Positions 21,886 to 37,210 of a stretch of 64,000 nucleotides of DNA are shown piece after piece. Position 1 is the stretch's first letter, and the number at the start of each line of letters is the position of its first letter. The notes under the pieces are model-generated. The model did not search any database and was not told the DNA's origin. It saw only the letters and a list, made by a program, of their open reading frames with translations. Made by a program: the position numbers and the translations under genes. This DNA is from Tetragonia tetragonoides (Eukaryota; Streptophyta; Magnoliopsida; Caryophyllales; Aizoaceae). The stretch lies in contig CM076151.1 of NCBI GenBank assembly GCA_038025085.1, positions 10,886,501 to 10,950,500 on the forward strand, given 5' to 3'.

Positions 21886-23499
21886 TCATGTGTTTGAAGA
21901 GCCCCCACAATAAAGAGCATGAACTGCCTTAACCATAAGCGAAGAAAAACATAAACCAATGTACACTTCATGGTTCCTGGGATAGCAGAGTAGGTCATTA
22001 GGGTCCTTCTTCAAAGCCTTCTGGAGATGATCCAAGTTAAACTTAACCCCATGTATATTTGTGACAACATCACGCTCCATGAGCTCCATCACTGCTTTTG
22101 GGTTGACCCGCTCTTCATTGAAGAGATCTTCCTCTCCCAAATCCGCAATAGCCTTGAGCATTGCGTTATGGTGATGGGGAGTCCAGTCATAGTAACAACC
22201 CGCCCGGTACAATCTAAGCTTTCTTTCGACCTTTGACATTGTCCAGTTCCAAAATCCATCATCAAATTCAGTAGCAGCCACTTCTTCCATGATAAGTTGA
22301 TACAAGGCTTGAGGGGTTACGTTGGGGTGATAACTGTCATCCTCCCCACCCAGTCGCCTTAAGGCAGTCAAGAATATACGGTAGCGGTCGTCCTGTATTT
22401 TTTTCTCCAATCTCCATATCTCCTCTCGTTCCTTCATAAACTCCGACTCTTGTTCCTTGTTGTTAGACATCTCCATTGCATGTTTTGCCCCAGTTTGAGC
22501 ACAAGATTGAGCATGCCTCTTGTTGAAATCATTGGCCACAACTGAAAATAAGTTAACAAATCATCGTTCAGCAACAGCAATTTCTTGAGAGGGCTTAATG
22601 ATCTTTTTTACTCATTTAAGGCCACCGTGCTTGTAGGAGTAACTCACTCACTTGCAGGAGTATTCCGAATTAAAACAAATATACTCTATTAAAAAGGGAT
22701 GCCCTGAATTACCCATTTTGACAAATTCTTCAGCTTCTAACTAATGCTAAACATATATATTAATTCAGTTGATTGGGGACAAAAGATAACATCTTGGACT
22801 ATGACAATTGACAATGAAACAAAATTGAGTATAGCATAGTAGATTTGATGAGTGAGAGGGTTACTTACAAAGACGTTCGAAACGAGCCAACTTGCGTGGT
22901 GGCAAGCCAGAGTCATCACCAGTAGTTGGATCTTGAGCACAACAACAATGGTTCAAAGACCAAGTGGGTTCTTGTTCTTCTTGAGGTCTAAGATCAGGAC
23001 CAATTTTCTGAATAATAATCTCCCTTGTCATGCCCAAATAAAACCAAACAGCATTGGGAGTTACCACAGCCTTGGTTTCGTCATCAAAGAGCTCAAACAC
23101 AGCCTCAGGTGAGACAGCCTCATGAAACAAGTCTCCACCACCTAAAACATCAACTGCAGCCTTAACTTTGTCCTCGAAACCTACAGGTGCATAGTCTGTA
23201 GGAAATTCTCCCTTCCGAAACATCTTTAGCATCTTTCCGACGGCCGTATAGGTCCAGTACCCGCGGTGATCAGTAGAGGCAGAGCCACCTTCTTCTTCTT
23301 CTTCGTCTATGATTTTAAGGACTTGTTCTTGAACTTCAACTACTGTCACTTTTCTAGTCCTTGAACACCTCAGAATGTGATGCTCACACCCTAGTCTCTT
23401 CATTGCCTTCCAAAATATTCTGTAATGCTCCTTTTCCATCTTCAAATACCCATCGAAATCATAGTCGAAACCACTCACTCTCTCAATTTTTGCCTCCAT
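21886..23499 (-). CDS. Unrecognised 428-aa protein with a tandemly repeated domain
   Basis: Two exons: 22869-23499 (ATG at 23499, phase-1 GTAAGT donor) and 21886-22541 (TTTTCAG acceptor, TGA-type end), giving 428 aa. I do not recognise the family. The protein is two copies of one domain of about 125-140 residues. Copy 1 (about 25-166) has HYRIFWKAMKRLG, then VGKMLKMFRKGEF and LFHEAVSPEAVFELF. Copy 2 (about 263-387) has RYRIFLTALRRLG, then VERKLRLYRAGCY and LFNEERVNPKAVMELM. An acidic run (about 65-71) lies in copy 1, and a charged, probably coiled helix (about 240-262) precedes copy 2. There is no signal peptide and no clear membrane span, so it is probably nucleocytoplasmic. The repeated YRIF-x3-A-x-(K/R)RLG helix could be a protein-protein interaction surface. 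That is inference. Confidence 0.75.
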
Positions 23500-23580
23500 T
23501 ACAAACCCTACTTTACGTCTTTCTTTCCTTCTCTCTCTCTCCTCTCTCCCGGTAAGGGCTAAACCACCCCCCCACCCCCC

Positions 23581-23590
23581 TTTATTTATA
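23581..23590 (-). promoter_or_regulatory. TATA box of the two-domain gene
   Basis: On the minus strand this reads TATAAATAAA about 85 bp before the ATG at 23499. A CT/GA-rich tract typical of plant core promoters lies between them (23515-23550). Confidence 0.55.
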
Positions 23591-23599
23591 CTAGCTTCA

Positions 23600-25130
23600 A
23601 TACATGGTTACGGGTCTCCTTTTTGTTCCGGGTCGGATTCCCTGATTTTGAACATTACTTCTAGGTTAGTTGGGGCTTCGGATTATTGTTATTTCCTAAA
23701 AATCATTGATCTTGGCCCAACAATTGGGCATTGGTCTATTTTTTTTTTTCTTGTTAAGAGGTTGTGAGTTTGTACTAAGAGCATGTCAAAAAAATAAGTA
23801 AATAACCTATCGATCACATTTGGAACGGCATTTCTCGGGATAGAGAATACCCACAAAAGAGGGGAAAGCCGCCCAAGAAGCAAAAGAGTGAGCTAAGACA
23901 TTGTTGGTACGAAAGTAAAAGCTACACTAATACAACAAGAAGCAACAATTGATGAGATCTCTTTAAAGAAACTTCTTGTTTTCCACGGGAAGGCTTTGCC
24001 TCTATTTATGTCGTCAACTGCAATCTTAGCATCGCTGATGTTCGTGGCGTTGAGCTCCCGTTTTTAATTGAAGGGCATTGGTCTATCTAGTTTCGGATGG
24101 GGTGGATTGGGAATTGGACCTTTGAACCAATATGCCAGTTTCAATCTTCAATAGCGTCATTTTTAATCGGTTAAGGAATCAATCTACGACAAGAGTTGGG
24201 AGCATAAACACCTGAAACCTCCACGACCAGGATAACCACTAGTTTTTACCATCAACAACAAATCAACCCTTTCAAATCAACCATTAGTAGCCGCAGCAAC
24301 AGCAAAATCTTCTAATTTTTCAAACTTGGCTTTCCGAAAGAGTCGATGGGACCGAAAACATAAAAAGATAACGAACATTCAAATTTAAAATAAAATAAAA
24401 TAAAAAACAGATAAAGCAACACGACTATTATGTCCCTTCCAAAACTAAAAATAAAAAATTCAAAGCCCACACCTTTTAAAAAGGGTTGAAATGTCAAACA
24501 AGTAAAACTAAAAATAAATAATCCAAAGCTCACTCCTTTTAGCAAGGGTTGAAATATTTTAGACAACTAGTTACATTCTTATGCGATGCACAAACTGTTT
24601 CTATTGAATTATGGTCAATAAATTACTATATATTGAACTACACAAAATATCGTATGAGGCGGCCAAGCCCATCTCATACAAATATGACGTCATGCCAACG
24701 TCATGCTTGTATATTAATATCAGAAATTTAGATAGCGGATTTCAGATGGAAGAGTCCAACTTAAAATCGAATGGCCAATATGTTTTGATGTTTGTAAGTT
24801 TTGGAACACCTAATCTCAGCTCCAACTCCGATTCAGACTACAAAGATTACATCAATAAATACATGCTACATCCAGGACATAAAATACTCATTTCTTCTAA
24901 GTCTTGGGGAGAAAGAAGACAAAGCTAAGAGAATATAGCAGAGAGAGAGAGAGACAGAGAGCAAGATAGTGAACTGATCTGGGTTATCAGTTCCGGAACT
25001 ATGAATTAATTACAATTTTACATCATCTAAAATGTATACTAATTAATACATGTGGTCAATACTCCAAGTGGAATTTGTATAACTCAGGTATAGTAATAAC
25101 AAGAACAATGGATCTGATGGTATATGGTAC
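23600..25130. other. Spacer between the two-domain gene and FtsH
   Basis: AT-rich, no supported gene. A diverged direct repeat of about 65 bp (AAAACTAAAAATAAA...AAGGGTTGAAAT) occurs twice at about 24430-24560. A GA microsatellite lies at about 24940-24965. The end includes the probable FtsH 3' UTR. Confidence 0.4.
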
Positions 25131-29612
<4,482 letters not shown>

Positions 29613-30391
29613 CTACCATGCCTACGGTGTACACATAACATATGAATGCACATGAAGATTAAAGACGAGTGAGGTCCTCCAAGAGTTACAGATAGGATGG
29701 GTCGATAGCGAAATCCTTACGATTTATTATTTTTAATCCGACACCTGAATTCCTTAAAATTATCATATCAAGACTAGGGATGCTTTCATCCAACACCCAA
29801 AGGTTTTCTATCTTCTGCAATGGCAATCCACAAATTTTCAATTTCCGTCCTCTACCTCCACTTTACATTTTCTCAAGAGCATACATTATGACCTATTATT
29901 GCTAGTAATTTCAAAATAAAGTCCAAATGATGTTGTTAAACCTGAAAGGCTGAGGTGAACCTTCAGTTCTTGTTCCTATTGAAGTGAAAATTTTACCTCT
30001 GTACCTTTTTTCTTTATATGTAAACTTTTAACCTTTGTTTTCTAGTACATCAAGCATATCTATGTAAGAGACTATTTTGAAGCTCCATAAGTTGTGGAGT
30101 ATCTCAAAATTCAAAATTCAGAAGGTCATCATTTAGTTTTATGAATGGTGATATTTCATATAGCATTGAAGCATGGTATTATAAGAAATGTCACATAGAA
30201 TAAATACAATTATAGAGCCTAGAGGTAGGACGAACGGGTTTTTGGAAGATGTGGATAATGATCTATATTATGAATAAAAGAATTTGAGCCTTTTCCATGA
30301 AGAGAGATACTCGTAAGTCGTAAAAATACTTCCAGAAGTTGATATACATGCAAATTAAGACCTCAAGGACCAACATAATGGTCCTTCAAAG

Positions 30392-30780
30392 GGTTGTTTT
30401 ACTTCTAGGGGTTTGAGACAGGGGATCCATGCCTCATTTCCTTTCATTCTTGTTTAACTTGGTTAAAATATGCTAGTAGAATCTTGGACAGGCACATAGA
30501 GATTAAGATGTGGAAGGTTTCAAGGTAGGCAGGGAGAGCTTTCATGTTTTACATCTCCATTTTGGTGATGACATCTAAATGACATTGACAAGTTCGAAAG
30601 TGTTCTTACTAGTCTCCACCTTTTTGAGCAGGCTTCTAGTCTGGCGATTAATTTCCAAGTGTATCCTGTATCAATTTAATCACCATACTTTGGATGGAGG
30701 CCTTGGCTCCCTATCTCTCCTTGACCAGCCAAATAGGCATCTTACTTCTTAGGTAACACTATTTGGGTTTATGTGCCATG
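30392..30780 (+). mobile_element. Degraded L1 LINE reverse transcriptase fragment
   Basis: Reading with several frame changes gives SRGLRQGI..SFPFILV, WTGT, FGDDI, VLTSLHLFEQASSLAINFQV. These follow the order of SSRGLRQGDPLSPFLF, FADDTI and VLTLLQVFEVVSGMRINLS in the LINE at 1-3591. Only the palm region remains, and it has many lesions. Confidence 0.7.
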
Positions 30781-31159
30781 TCTACAATCACGCACACAAC
30801 TTTGTCACCTCAAGCTCAACAAGTAATTCTATCCTAGAAACAATTAACGGACATTCTTGCAACTATAGCAGCAAAGCAACAACCTAAGAATCCACTTTCT
30901 TACAGTTCTCAACTGCCCATCCCTGCTTTCCCTTTGTCATAATTTATCATAAAGAATGTCACTTCAATTCCACGGTTTACCACCGCCTGGTCCCCCCGCC
31001 CAAAAATAAATGGATAAATAGAAGGTGACAGGATGCATTTTGTTCAGGTGCGTCTTATGTGGTCCTTGAGGTTATTGCTTTTGAATTCAATGATATCTAC
31101 TTATTTTCATGATCTAGATCGAGATATTTTGTGTGTTATGGATGTAATTCCTTCAAAAA

Positions 31160-32105
31160 ATATGGCATTAAGTGAGGAATGAGGTTCTTGCTGAGGTTCT
31201 TGAGTTAATGAGGAAGCAATTGGGAAAACGAGAACTATTTGTGGATCCATTAGAGGAATCACTCAAAATGAGGATCTTTGGATTTTATATGGAACTTAAA
31301 GAAGGAAAGGTGCCAGATGAAGCGAGTCTGAAAAATACTTTGTGGAAGATCTAGGTATTGAAGATGAAAAAACATTCAGTGATGAGATCAAATCCTTGGA
31401 AGAATTGATCACTAATCATGGAAATGAAGTTGATGTCCCTCCCCTGGTAGTGAAGGATTTTGTTGCCCTGATGCTGTATAGCAAATTGTTAATTTTTGGT
31501 AGACACAGCGGAAACAGATGACAGAGACAATATGAGAAAAACGAGGCTACTCAAGTACTCACAAACACATTCGCCACAAAGCCATCAGACTTTTTCTGTC
31601 CAATATCACTAGAATTGATGATGGATCCTGTCACCTTGGTTAAAGGTCAGACTTTTGATCAGGACTCAATAATGAAATGGTTTGAACAAAGAGACTTCAT
31701 ATGCCCAGTAACCAGAACAAAGCTAAGCGATTGCATAATACAACCATCAAAAACCTGATCTCAACGTGGTGTGCGGCTCATGGGACACCCTACAACCCAC
31801 TTCCGACAGCAGAGGCACGGAAAGAACGAAGTAGAAGCGTTTTAGCAAAATATTGTACAAGGGCTATGTTAGAAGTCAACAGAGCCCCAGCTAAGCTTCT
31901 CCTACATATCTTTTCACACGGATCAGAAATTGATACAAGATTTGCAGTCGTTGAGCTAAGACATCTGACAGAAAGCAGCAAGCAAATTTGCAAGGACACT
32001 ATGGATGGTGGTGGTGTTCCATTACTTGTGAGCCTACTTAAATCTGAAAATCATGCTGTGCAAGAATGCTGCACTTTCAATTATGCATATGTATGTGCAC
32101 AATGA
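31160..32105 (+). pseudogene. Broken U-box E3 ubiquitin ligase (PUB-type), truncated
   Basis: Plant U-box/ARM ligase text is spread over three frames. A helical N-terminal part runs EVLAEVLELMRKQLGKRELF, with a frame change near 31345, then GIEDEKTFSDEIKSLEEL. The U-box (about 31594-31750) reads FFCPISLELMMDPVTLVKGQ, FDQDSIMKWF and CPVTRTKL. A second frame change near 31725-31740 leads to NLISTWCAAHG and the first armadillo repeats (DTRFAVVELRHLTE, GVPLLVSLLKSENHAVQECC) before a stop at 32105, where a family member would continue for several hundred residues. U-box proteins recruit E2 enzymes for ubiquitin transfer. This copy cannot make a normal protein. It has no visible introns over the conserved part. 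Confidence 0.82.
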
Positions 32106-33420
32106 AAATGGGTTTGTCCTGAGAACACTTCGTCTCATTTCTAGTCATCAATAACAAAACCAAAAAGACAAGAAAGAAAACACAGCAGGCAAGTAATTAA
32201 CCCCACAAAGCCAGCAACAACATGGCATATAATGTCTGAATCAATTCACAAAAAATTACCCTTCAAAAGAAGATCACTAAAAACTACATTTCATTTCATG
32301 TTAACCCACTGACCCTGAAATTGCACACTATCATAGTTGCGCAAACAAAAATCAGAGACAGAAAATGTGGGCAGGTATATAATTGAACTGGTCATATGCA
32401 ATTACAAGCAAAGTTGCAATATTTGTGACAATATCTTGAAATTAAGCAAAACCCACAAACAATTAGACAGTAAAATTGAGGTAAATATAGAAATTACATA
32501 AACCCCAGAATGAAAGGAAGAATTAGAACAGTACCTTGCAAGATTTCTGAGGAGAGAGAGAGTGAGAGAGAGATGTTTTTCAAGTGACAAAAAGGCTGGG
32601 TATGAACAATGGAAAAGAAGGGGCTGATAATAAATTGATAATAGTGTGTGTTTTGGTCTTTTAGAAGAACTGGATGTGGTTTGGAAGCGATTACGTGGCA
32701 CCCTTGTTGATGCCAATGGCTACGGATGGTCCTTCAAAACTTGAGATTCTTGTTGATATATCACTCTCATGAATTTATGCAAATTACTTTGGTTTCACAC
32801 GTAATTATAAGATTTATATTTCTTTTCTCAAAAAAATAAATTATAAGATTTATATTTATGATATTTTGTCATTCAATGATTCAGTCATTTGCTTATTGGA
32901 ATTATTTGAATTTTTTTTTATTTACATGGCTTAGGGAGAACCAGGGAAAAAGAAATAAGAAAAAGTAATCTTGATTTGTGATTATAGGTGAAACATGCAA
33001 TTCTCTTTTATTTTATGTAATTAGAAAATAAATCTATAGTATTTTTTTGGTAGAAAATTCTCTATGGCTAGGGATTTGATGTTTGGGACCATCGACCCGT
33101 ACTATAAAAAAGTTTATATATTTTAATGTTGTCAATATAATACAAATACTAATTTAGTAAATTGGTACAAATGTTGGTGATGAGTTTTCTCTAAACCAAA
33201 TAATCGAAACTCGGGCAAATAATTTATTACCCTAATGATTAATATCAAAGTTTTGTTTGGTACATTAGATACCAAGTTAAAATTTTCCTCCCCTTCCCCC
33301 CTAAATGTAAATGTATTAGTACCTTCCATAAAAAAAAATTAAAAAAAAAAGTGATTGAAATTCTGATAAAAAGTGAGGCTACATCAGGAACTTTGTGACA
33401 GTGTAGGTGCTTAATAATTA
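32106..33420. other. Spacer with a possible FtsH leader exon
   Basis: AT-rich sequence. On the minus strand, a CT-rich run followed by an AAG|GTACTG donor (exon end 32535) looks like a 5' UTR exon. GA microsatellite at 32551-32577. No other gene signal. Confidence 0.4.
32535..32600 (-). promoter_or_regulatory. Possible non-coding first exon of FtsH
   Basis: A CT-rich, ATG-free stretch ends in CTTGCAAG|GTACTG. The FtsH start codon lies 11 bases after a good TCTTTGCAG acceptor (29536), so a 3-kb intron in the 5' UTR would join them. GATAA motifs (I-box-like) occur just upstream at about 32616-32642. The link is an inference from splice signals only. Confidence 0.3.
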
Positions 33421-33427
33421 CAAGTAT

Positions 33428-33429
<2 letters not shown>

Positions 33430-33510
<81 letters not shown>
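33430..33510. repeat. (TA)n microsatellite
   Basis: About 80 bp of uninterrupted TA dinucleotides directly before the first Helitron-like unit. Confidence 0.97.
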
Positions 33511-33514
<4 letters not shown>

Positions 33515-33849
33515 GAGTTCTCACCAAGGTTGCATTGAATACGTAATAAATAGTCATAAATGCATGGGTGATTAAAAAGAAATTAAAAATATTTTAATTT
33601 TATTTTAATAAAAATAAGTAACATAAGTATTATATTTATTATCCTAAAAAATATTATATATTTACTGAAAATAAAAATTCTTTGTTAAAAGAGTTTTTTT
33701 CTTGATAAATTTTTTTTATTGTTCCTTGCTAGACCCCTATTATTAAACATTATATCTTAATGTGATTAATTATTTTTTTTATTATATTGATTCTAATAAC
33801 GGAGGATGCTAAACAACAACCCGTGCATCGCACAAGCACGAAATCTAGT
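33515..33849 (+). mobile_element. Helitron-like non-autonomous unit 1
   Basis: Starts near GAGTTCTCACCAAGG and ends with CCCGTGCATCGCACAAG, a weakened hairpin, followed 8-10 bases later by CTAG and T. A GC-rich hairpin upstream of CTRR-T is the 3' mark of Helitrons. Body AT-rich and non-coding. The second unit follows directly. Confidence 0.55.
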
Positions 33850-33863
33850 ATATATGTATAATT

Positions 33864-34190
33864 GAGTTCTCACCAAGGTGGCATTGAATGTATAATAAAT
33901 AGTCATAAATGCATGGGTGATCAAAAAGAAATCAAAAATACTTTTATTTTATTTTAATAAATAAAGTAACAAAAGTATTATATTTATTATCCTAAAAATG
34001 TATATTATTTATTCACTAAAGATGTAATTTCTTTAATTTGTTAAATGTGTGCAAAAGATTATTATTGTTCCTTGCTACTCCTATTATTCAACTTTATATA
34101 TTGATATGATTAAAAAAAATTATTATATTGATTCTAATAACAGATGATGACGAACAAGAACCCGTACATCGCACGGGCACGAGATCTAGT
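33864..34190 (+). mobile_element. Helitron-like non-autonomous unit 2
   Basis: Diverged tandem copy of the previous unit (offset about 341-349 bp). The 3' end keeps a better hairpin, CCCGTACATCGCACGGG (34161-34177), then CTAG at 34186-34189 and T. No helicase ORF. Confidence 0.6.
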
Positions 34191-34781
34191 TATACATGTA
34201 TAATTTCATCATGAGGTAAATATTTGCTTACAATAAATTTTACTTTTTAACTAGTATTTTCATTATAATTTTTACACAGAGAGAATGTAAATTGCCTCCT
34301 CATTGTCTAATTCTTTTCCTGATTTTGGATTGTTATGTGTGTATTTCCCCTATATAAGAAAGTTTTCTTTTCCGAATTCTTAAACTTCTTGGTAAGCACT
34401 TTGCACCTTATTCTTAATGATCTTCTTGTTATTTACTCATTTGTTGCAGGCACCAGATAGCAACAACTTCCAAGTTTATGTGGAACTTCAATGACTGGAT
34501 GATGCTGTTGAACTAATTATGTTATGGATATTAATTAAAGATTTTCAAATTGATAAACTGCAATTTACATTTTCTTCAGGGAAAAAAATTCATGATATAC
34601 TGTTAAGTACTACATGCTGCTCTGATTGTGTTGCTGTGTGAAATACAAGAGTCTTCTGCTGGCTTTATGACTTATGTATGTATTAATACATTGCCTATTA
34701 GATCATCTACCTCAAAATACAACACTAAAAACCTTCATATAAAGATCGATTAAGCCCCTAAAACTTATAAGATGTTGAATT
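34191..34781. other. Spacer and probable RING gene 3' UTR
   Basis: AT-rich, no ORF of interest. The part nearest 34781 should hold the 3' UTR of the minus-strand RING gene. Confidence 0.4.
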
Positions 34782-36200
34782 TTAGACTCCCCATGGATTT
34801 GGAAAGGCTTCATCCACTGCTTGAATTAGCGAAATAAGCTCACCTGCAAACATATCATTACGAGCTGGCAAAATCGCATCTCTATTGTTGTTGTAGTTGT
34901 TGTTGTTGTAGTTGTTGTTGCTGTAGTTGTTGTTGTTGTCGTTGTTGTTGCTGTTGTTCACGGCTGAGCCATTCTCTTTCATCCTCTCACATAAAGCAGA
35001 CCTACAAACAGGACACTGTCCATGATTCTTCACCCAAGGTACAATGCATTCCTCATGGAACATATGATTACAAGGTGTGAGCATCACTTCTTCTCTAGGC
35101 TCAAAATCCTCTAAACAAACAGCACAGCTTTTCCCGTCTTCATCTCTATGCTTGTCAACTGCATTATTGTTAGGGTCGCGGTTAAGATCCCTATAGTATA
35201 GGCTCACTCTCCTTGCCAACATCTTAGGCATAGGGTTATAAATTTCCTTCTTGAGTTTCCTTAGGACAAGTTCTTGCTCTTCTTTGGTTAGCTTTGAATC
35301 ATTGGTCCTTGTAGATACTTGCATGTTCTGTTGGTGGAGTGGTCTGGGTGTTAGCTGGTGTGGCAATTGTAGAAGCCTACGGTCCATTCCGCGACTCATG
35401 TTGTTGTCAACGATTATGATTCGCGGTGTGGGATAAGGGTCCAAGGGCACACTGCAATTTTGATGAAACAGTTTGCTTAATATTTACTAGCTATTCAGAC
35501 AGGGAACTAAAGCTGATTTCTACTCATGGTAGTGCAGTATGACCATTGACCAGTATCTATTGTTGCTTGCTAATAATCACATTTCTACTCAGATTCATGT
35601 CAAACTTTAACTACTATTCCATAACAGATTGGATTTCTCTTGAGAAATTTAACTTCGCATTATCATACTGACATCATCTAATCTTACCAGTCATTGTATT
35701 GTACTCCGTATATAGATATTCACCATATTCTCATTTGTACGATTGTATGTCCAAATTTGTTCTTAGATATAACAAAATACAAAGTTAATATCAGAGACAA
35801 AAGCAAGTACAATGTTATCTACAAACTCCATAGTACATAAACAGATAGTGTATAGATTATTTACCTTGCGAGACTGAAGGGTCTTAAGGCAAGTCTTTCC
35901 TCGAATGGCCTATATTCAGTTGATGCACCATATCTTGTGTTCTGTTACCACATTCACAGAGCAAAACCATGTAAATTTCTGATTTAGACAAACATAAACC
36001 CTTCTGTTTTACACTCCTTCGATAGAAAACACTACGTATGTACAGTTACACTCAGCTACAAGTCTTACATCTTGAAACACAGGCTGATGGTCCCATCGGA
36101 ACTGACCATATCCTGGTGATGGAGAGGGATAAGCATCTCCATATCCTCGGTGAGTTACAACCCTTGAGAAAGAGTGAGGGAGATCGCTTCGCCTGCTCAT
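34782..36200 (-). CDS. RING-H2 E3 ubiquitin ligase with Asn-rich tail
   Basis: Three exons (36069-36200, 35865-35941, 34782-35451) join in phase to encode 292 aa. The RING-H2 (C3H2C3) finger at residues about 179-219 reads CAVCLEDF, CNHMFHEECI, CPVC, with all eight zinc ligands in place, so it should bind two zinc ions and an E2 enzyme. Before it is a basic helix (about 123-155, TKEEQELVLRKLKKEIYNP). After it is a low-complexity asparagine-rich stretch (about 235-262), encoded by a GTT/GTA-type trinucleotide repeat at about 34885-34965. There is no signal peptide or membrane span, so it is soluble. The substrate is unknown. Exon 1 is rich in S, P, Y and G. The start is the first ATG with an open frame into the donor. 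Confidence 0.88.
34885..34965. repeat. Coding trinucleotide repeat (poly-Asn tract)
   Basis: Imperfect GTTGTTGTA/GTTGTT units in the RING gene's last exon. On the coding strand they give runs of Asn broken by Tyr, Ser and Asp. Confidence 0.9.
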
Positions 36201-37210
36201 TGTGCTTTCTCTTATGTTTTTCCTTCAGAGCTCACAAGCAACACAGATTGTGCATTTGGTTCCTACCTTTTCTGCCGAGGATTCTTATAGCTTTAAAACT
36301 TGTTTCTTTCTTGGTATCGGATTACACCCTCCTTTTTTTTCTTCTGATCCATTTTACCTCTGCTTTATTCTGATTTAAAAGATTTATTCGTGGCGGTTGA
36401 AGGTGCTCTTAAGTGGTGGCAACTCATAGAAAATCACTTTGTTGAATAATGAAGAAAGAATCTAATTCCCTGTAACCTGTAGGGGTGATGAAAAAGACCT
36501 AGGTTGTTTCCTGTCATTCTGTCTTTCTTGGTATGGATTTTTTTTTATCAATTTGATTAGCAGAGGTTGTCTGTGCTTCATCACTCTGAAAGTCCATTTA
36601 GTTTGTCAAACCCAGCACTTAAAGGGAAGGGAATAATCCTTCCTATTTTCCTTTTCTGCTAGGCGGACAAATTAGGGATGCTAGGTGCACCAATACAGTG
36701 CGGCAATACCGCTTTTGATTAATTAAACACTTGATAATGGTCAACATTAAGAGTGAAAATTACCATGAACCACTTAGATAGAGATAAACCAATTTCTTCA
36801 ACAATACTATTACTTTCCATTGTGCTGATCATACAAAGATTCGGCTTACAATCAACACAATGTGTTGATTGAACGGAAACAAGAAAGCAGGGCAGTCTGT
36901 TCTACCCAGGAAAAAAAAAAAAAAGACGAAAAAAATGGGTAGGATAATCAGAAAAGAATGCAATTTCAACCTCCCTAAGACTCTACAATTGGCCTTATAA
37001 CTAGAATTGCTCACTGACAAACAATCTGAGGTGCCTGTGTCATCAGAAGCTGTTCGAGTATCTCAATTCAGGCGTATGAATTATTCGTAAAACTCTAGCC
37101 CAACCACTGAATTATCTGGAGCTGTAAAGGAGGAGCCTGTTAAGCCTCGGTAATAGAATACACAGTGTGGAGAAATTTCACATGGCAAGATCATGACCTC
37201 AGATGCAGCT
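36201..37210. other. Spacer between RING gene and Mpv17-family gene
   Basis: Likely holds the RING promoter (near 36200-36400) and the 3' UTR of the Mpv17-type gene (near 37210). No ORF or repeat boundary is supported. Confidence 0.4.
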
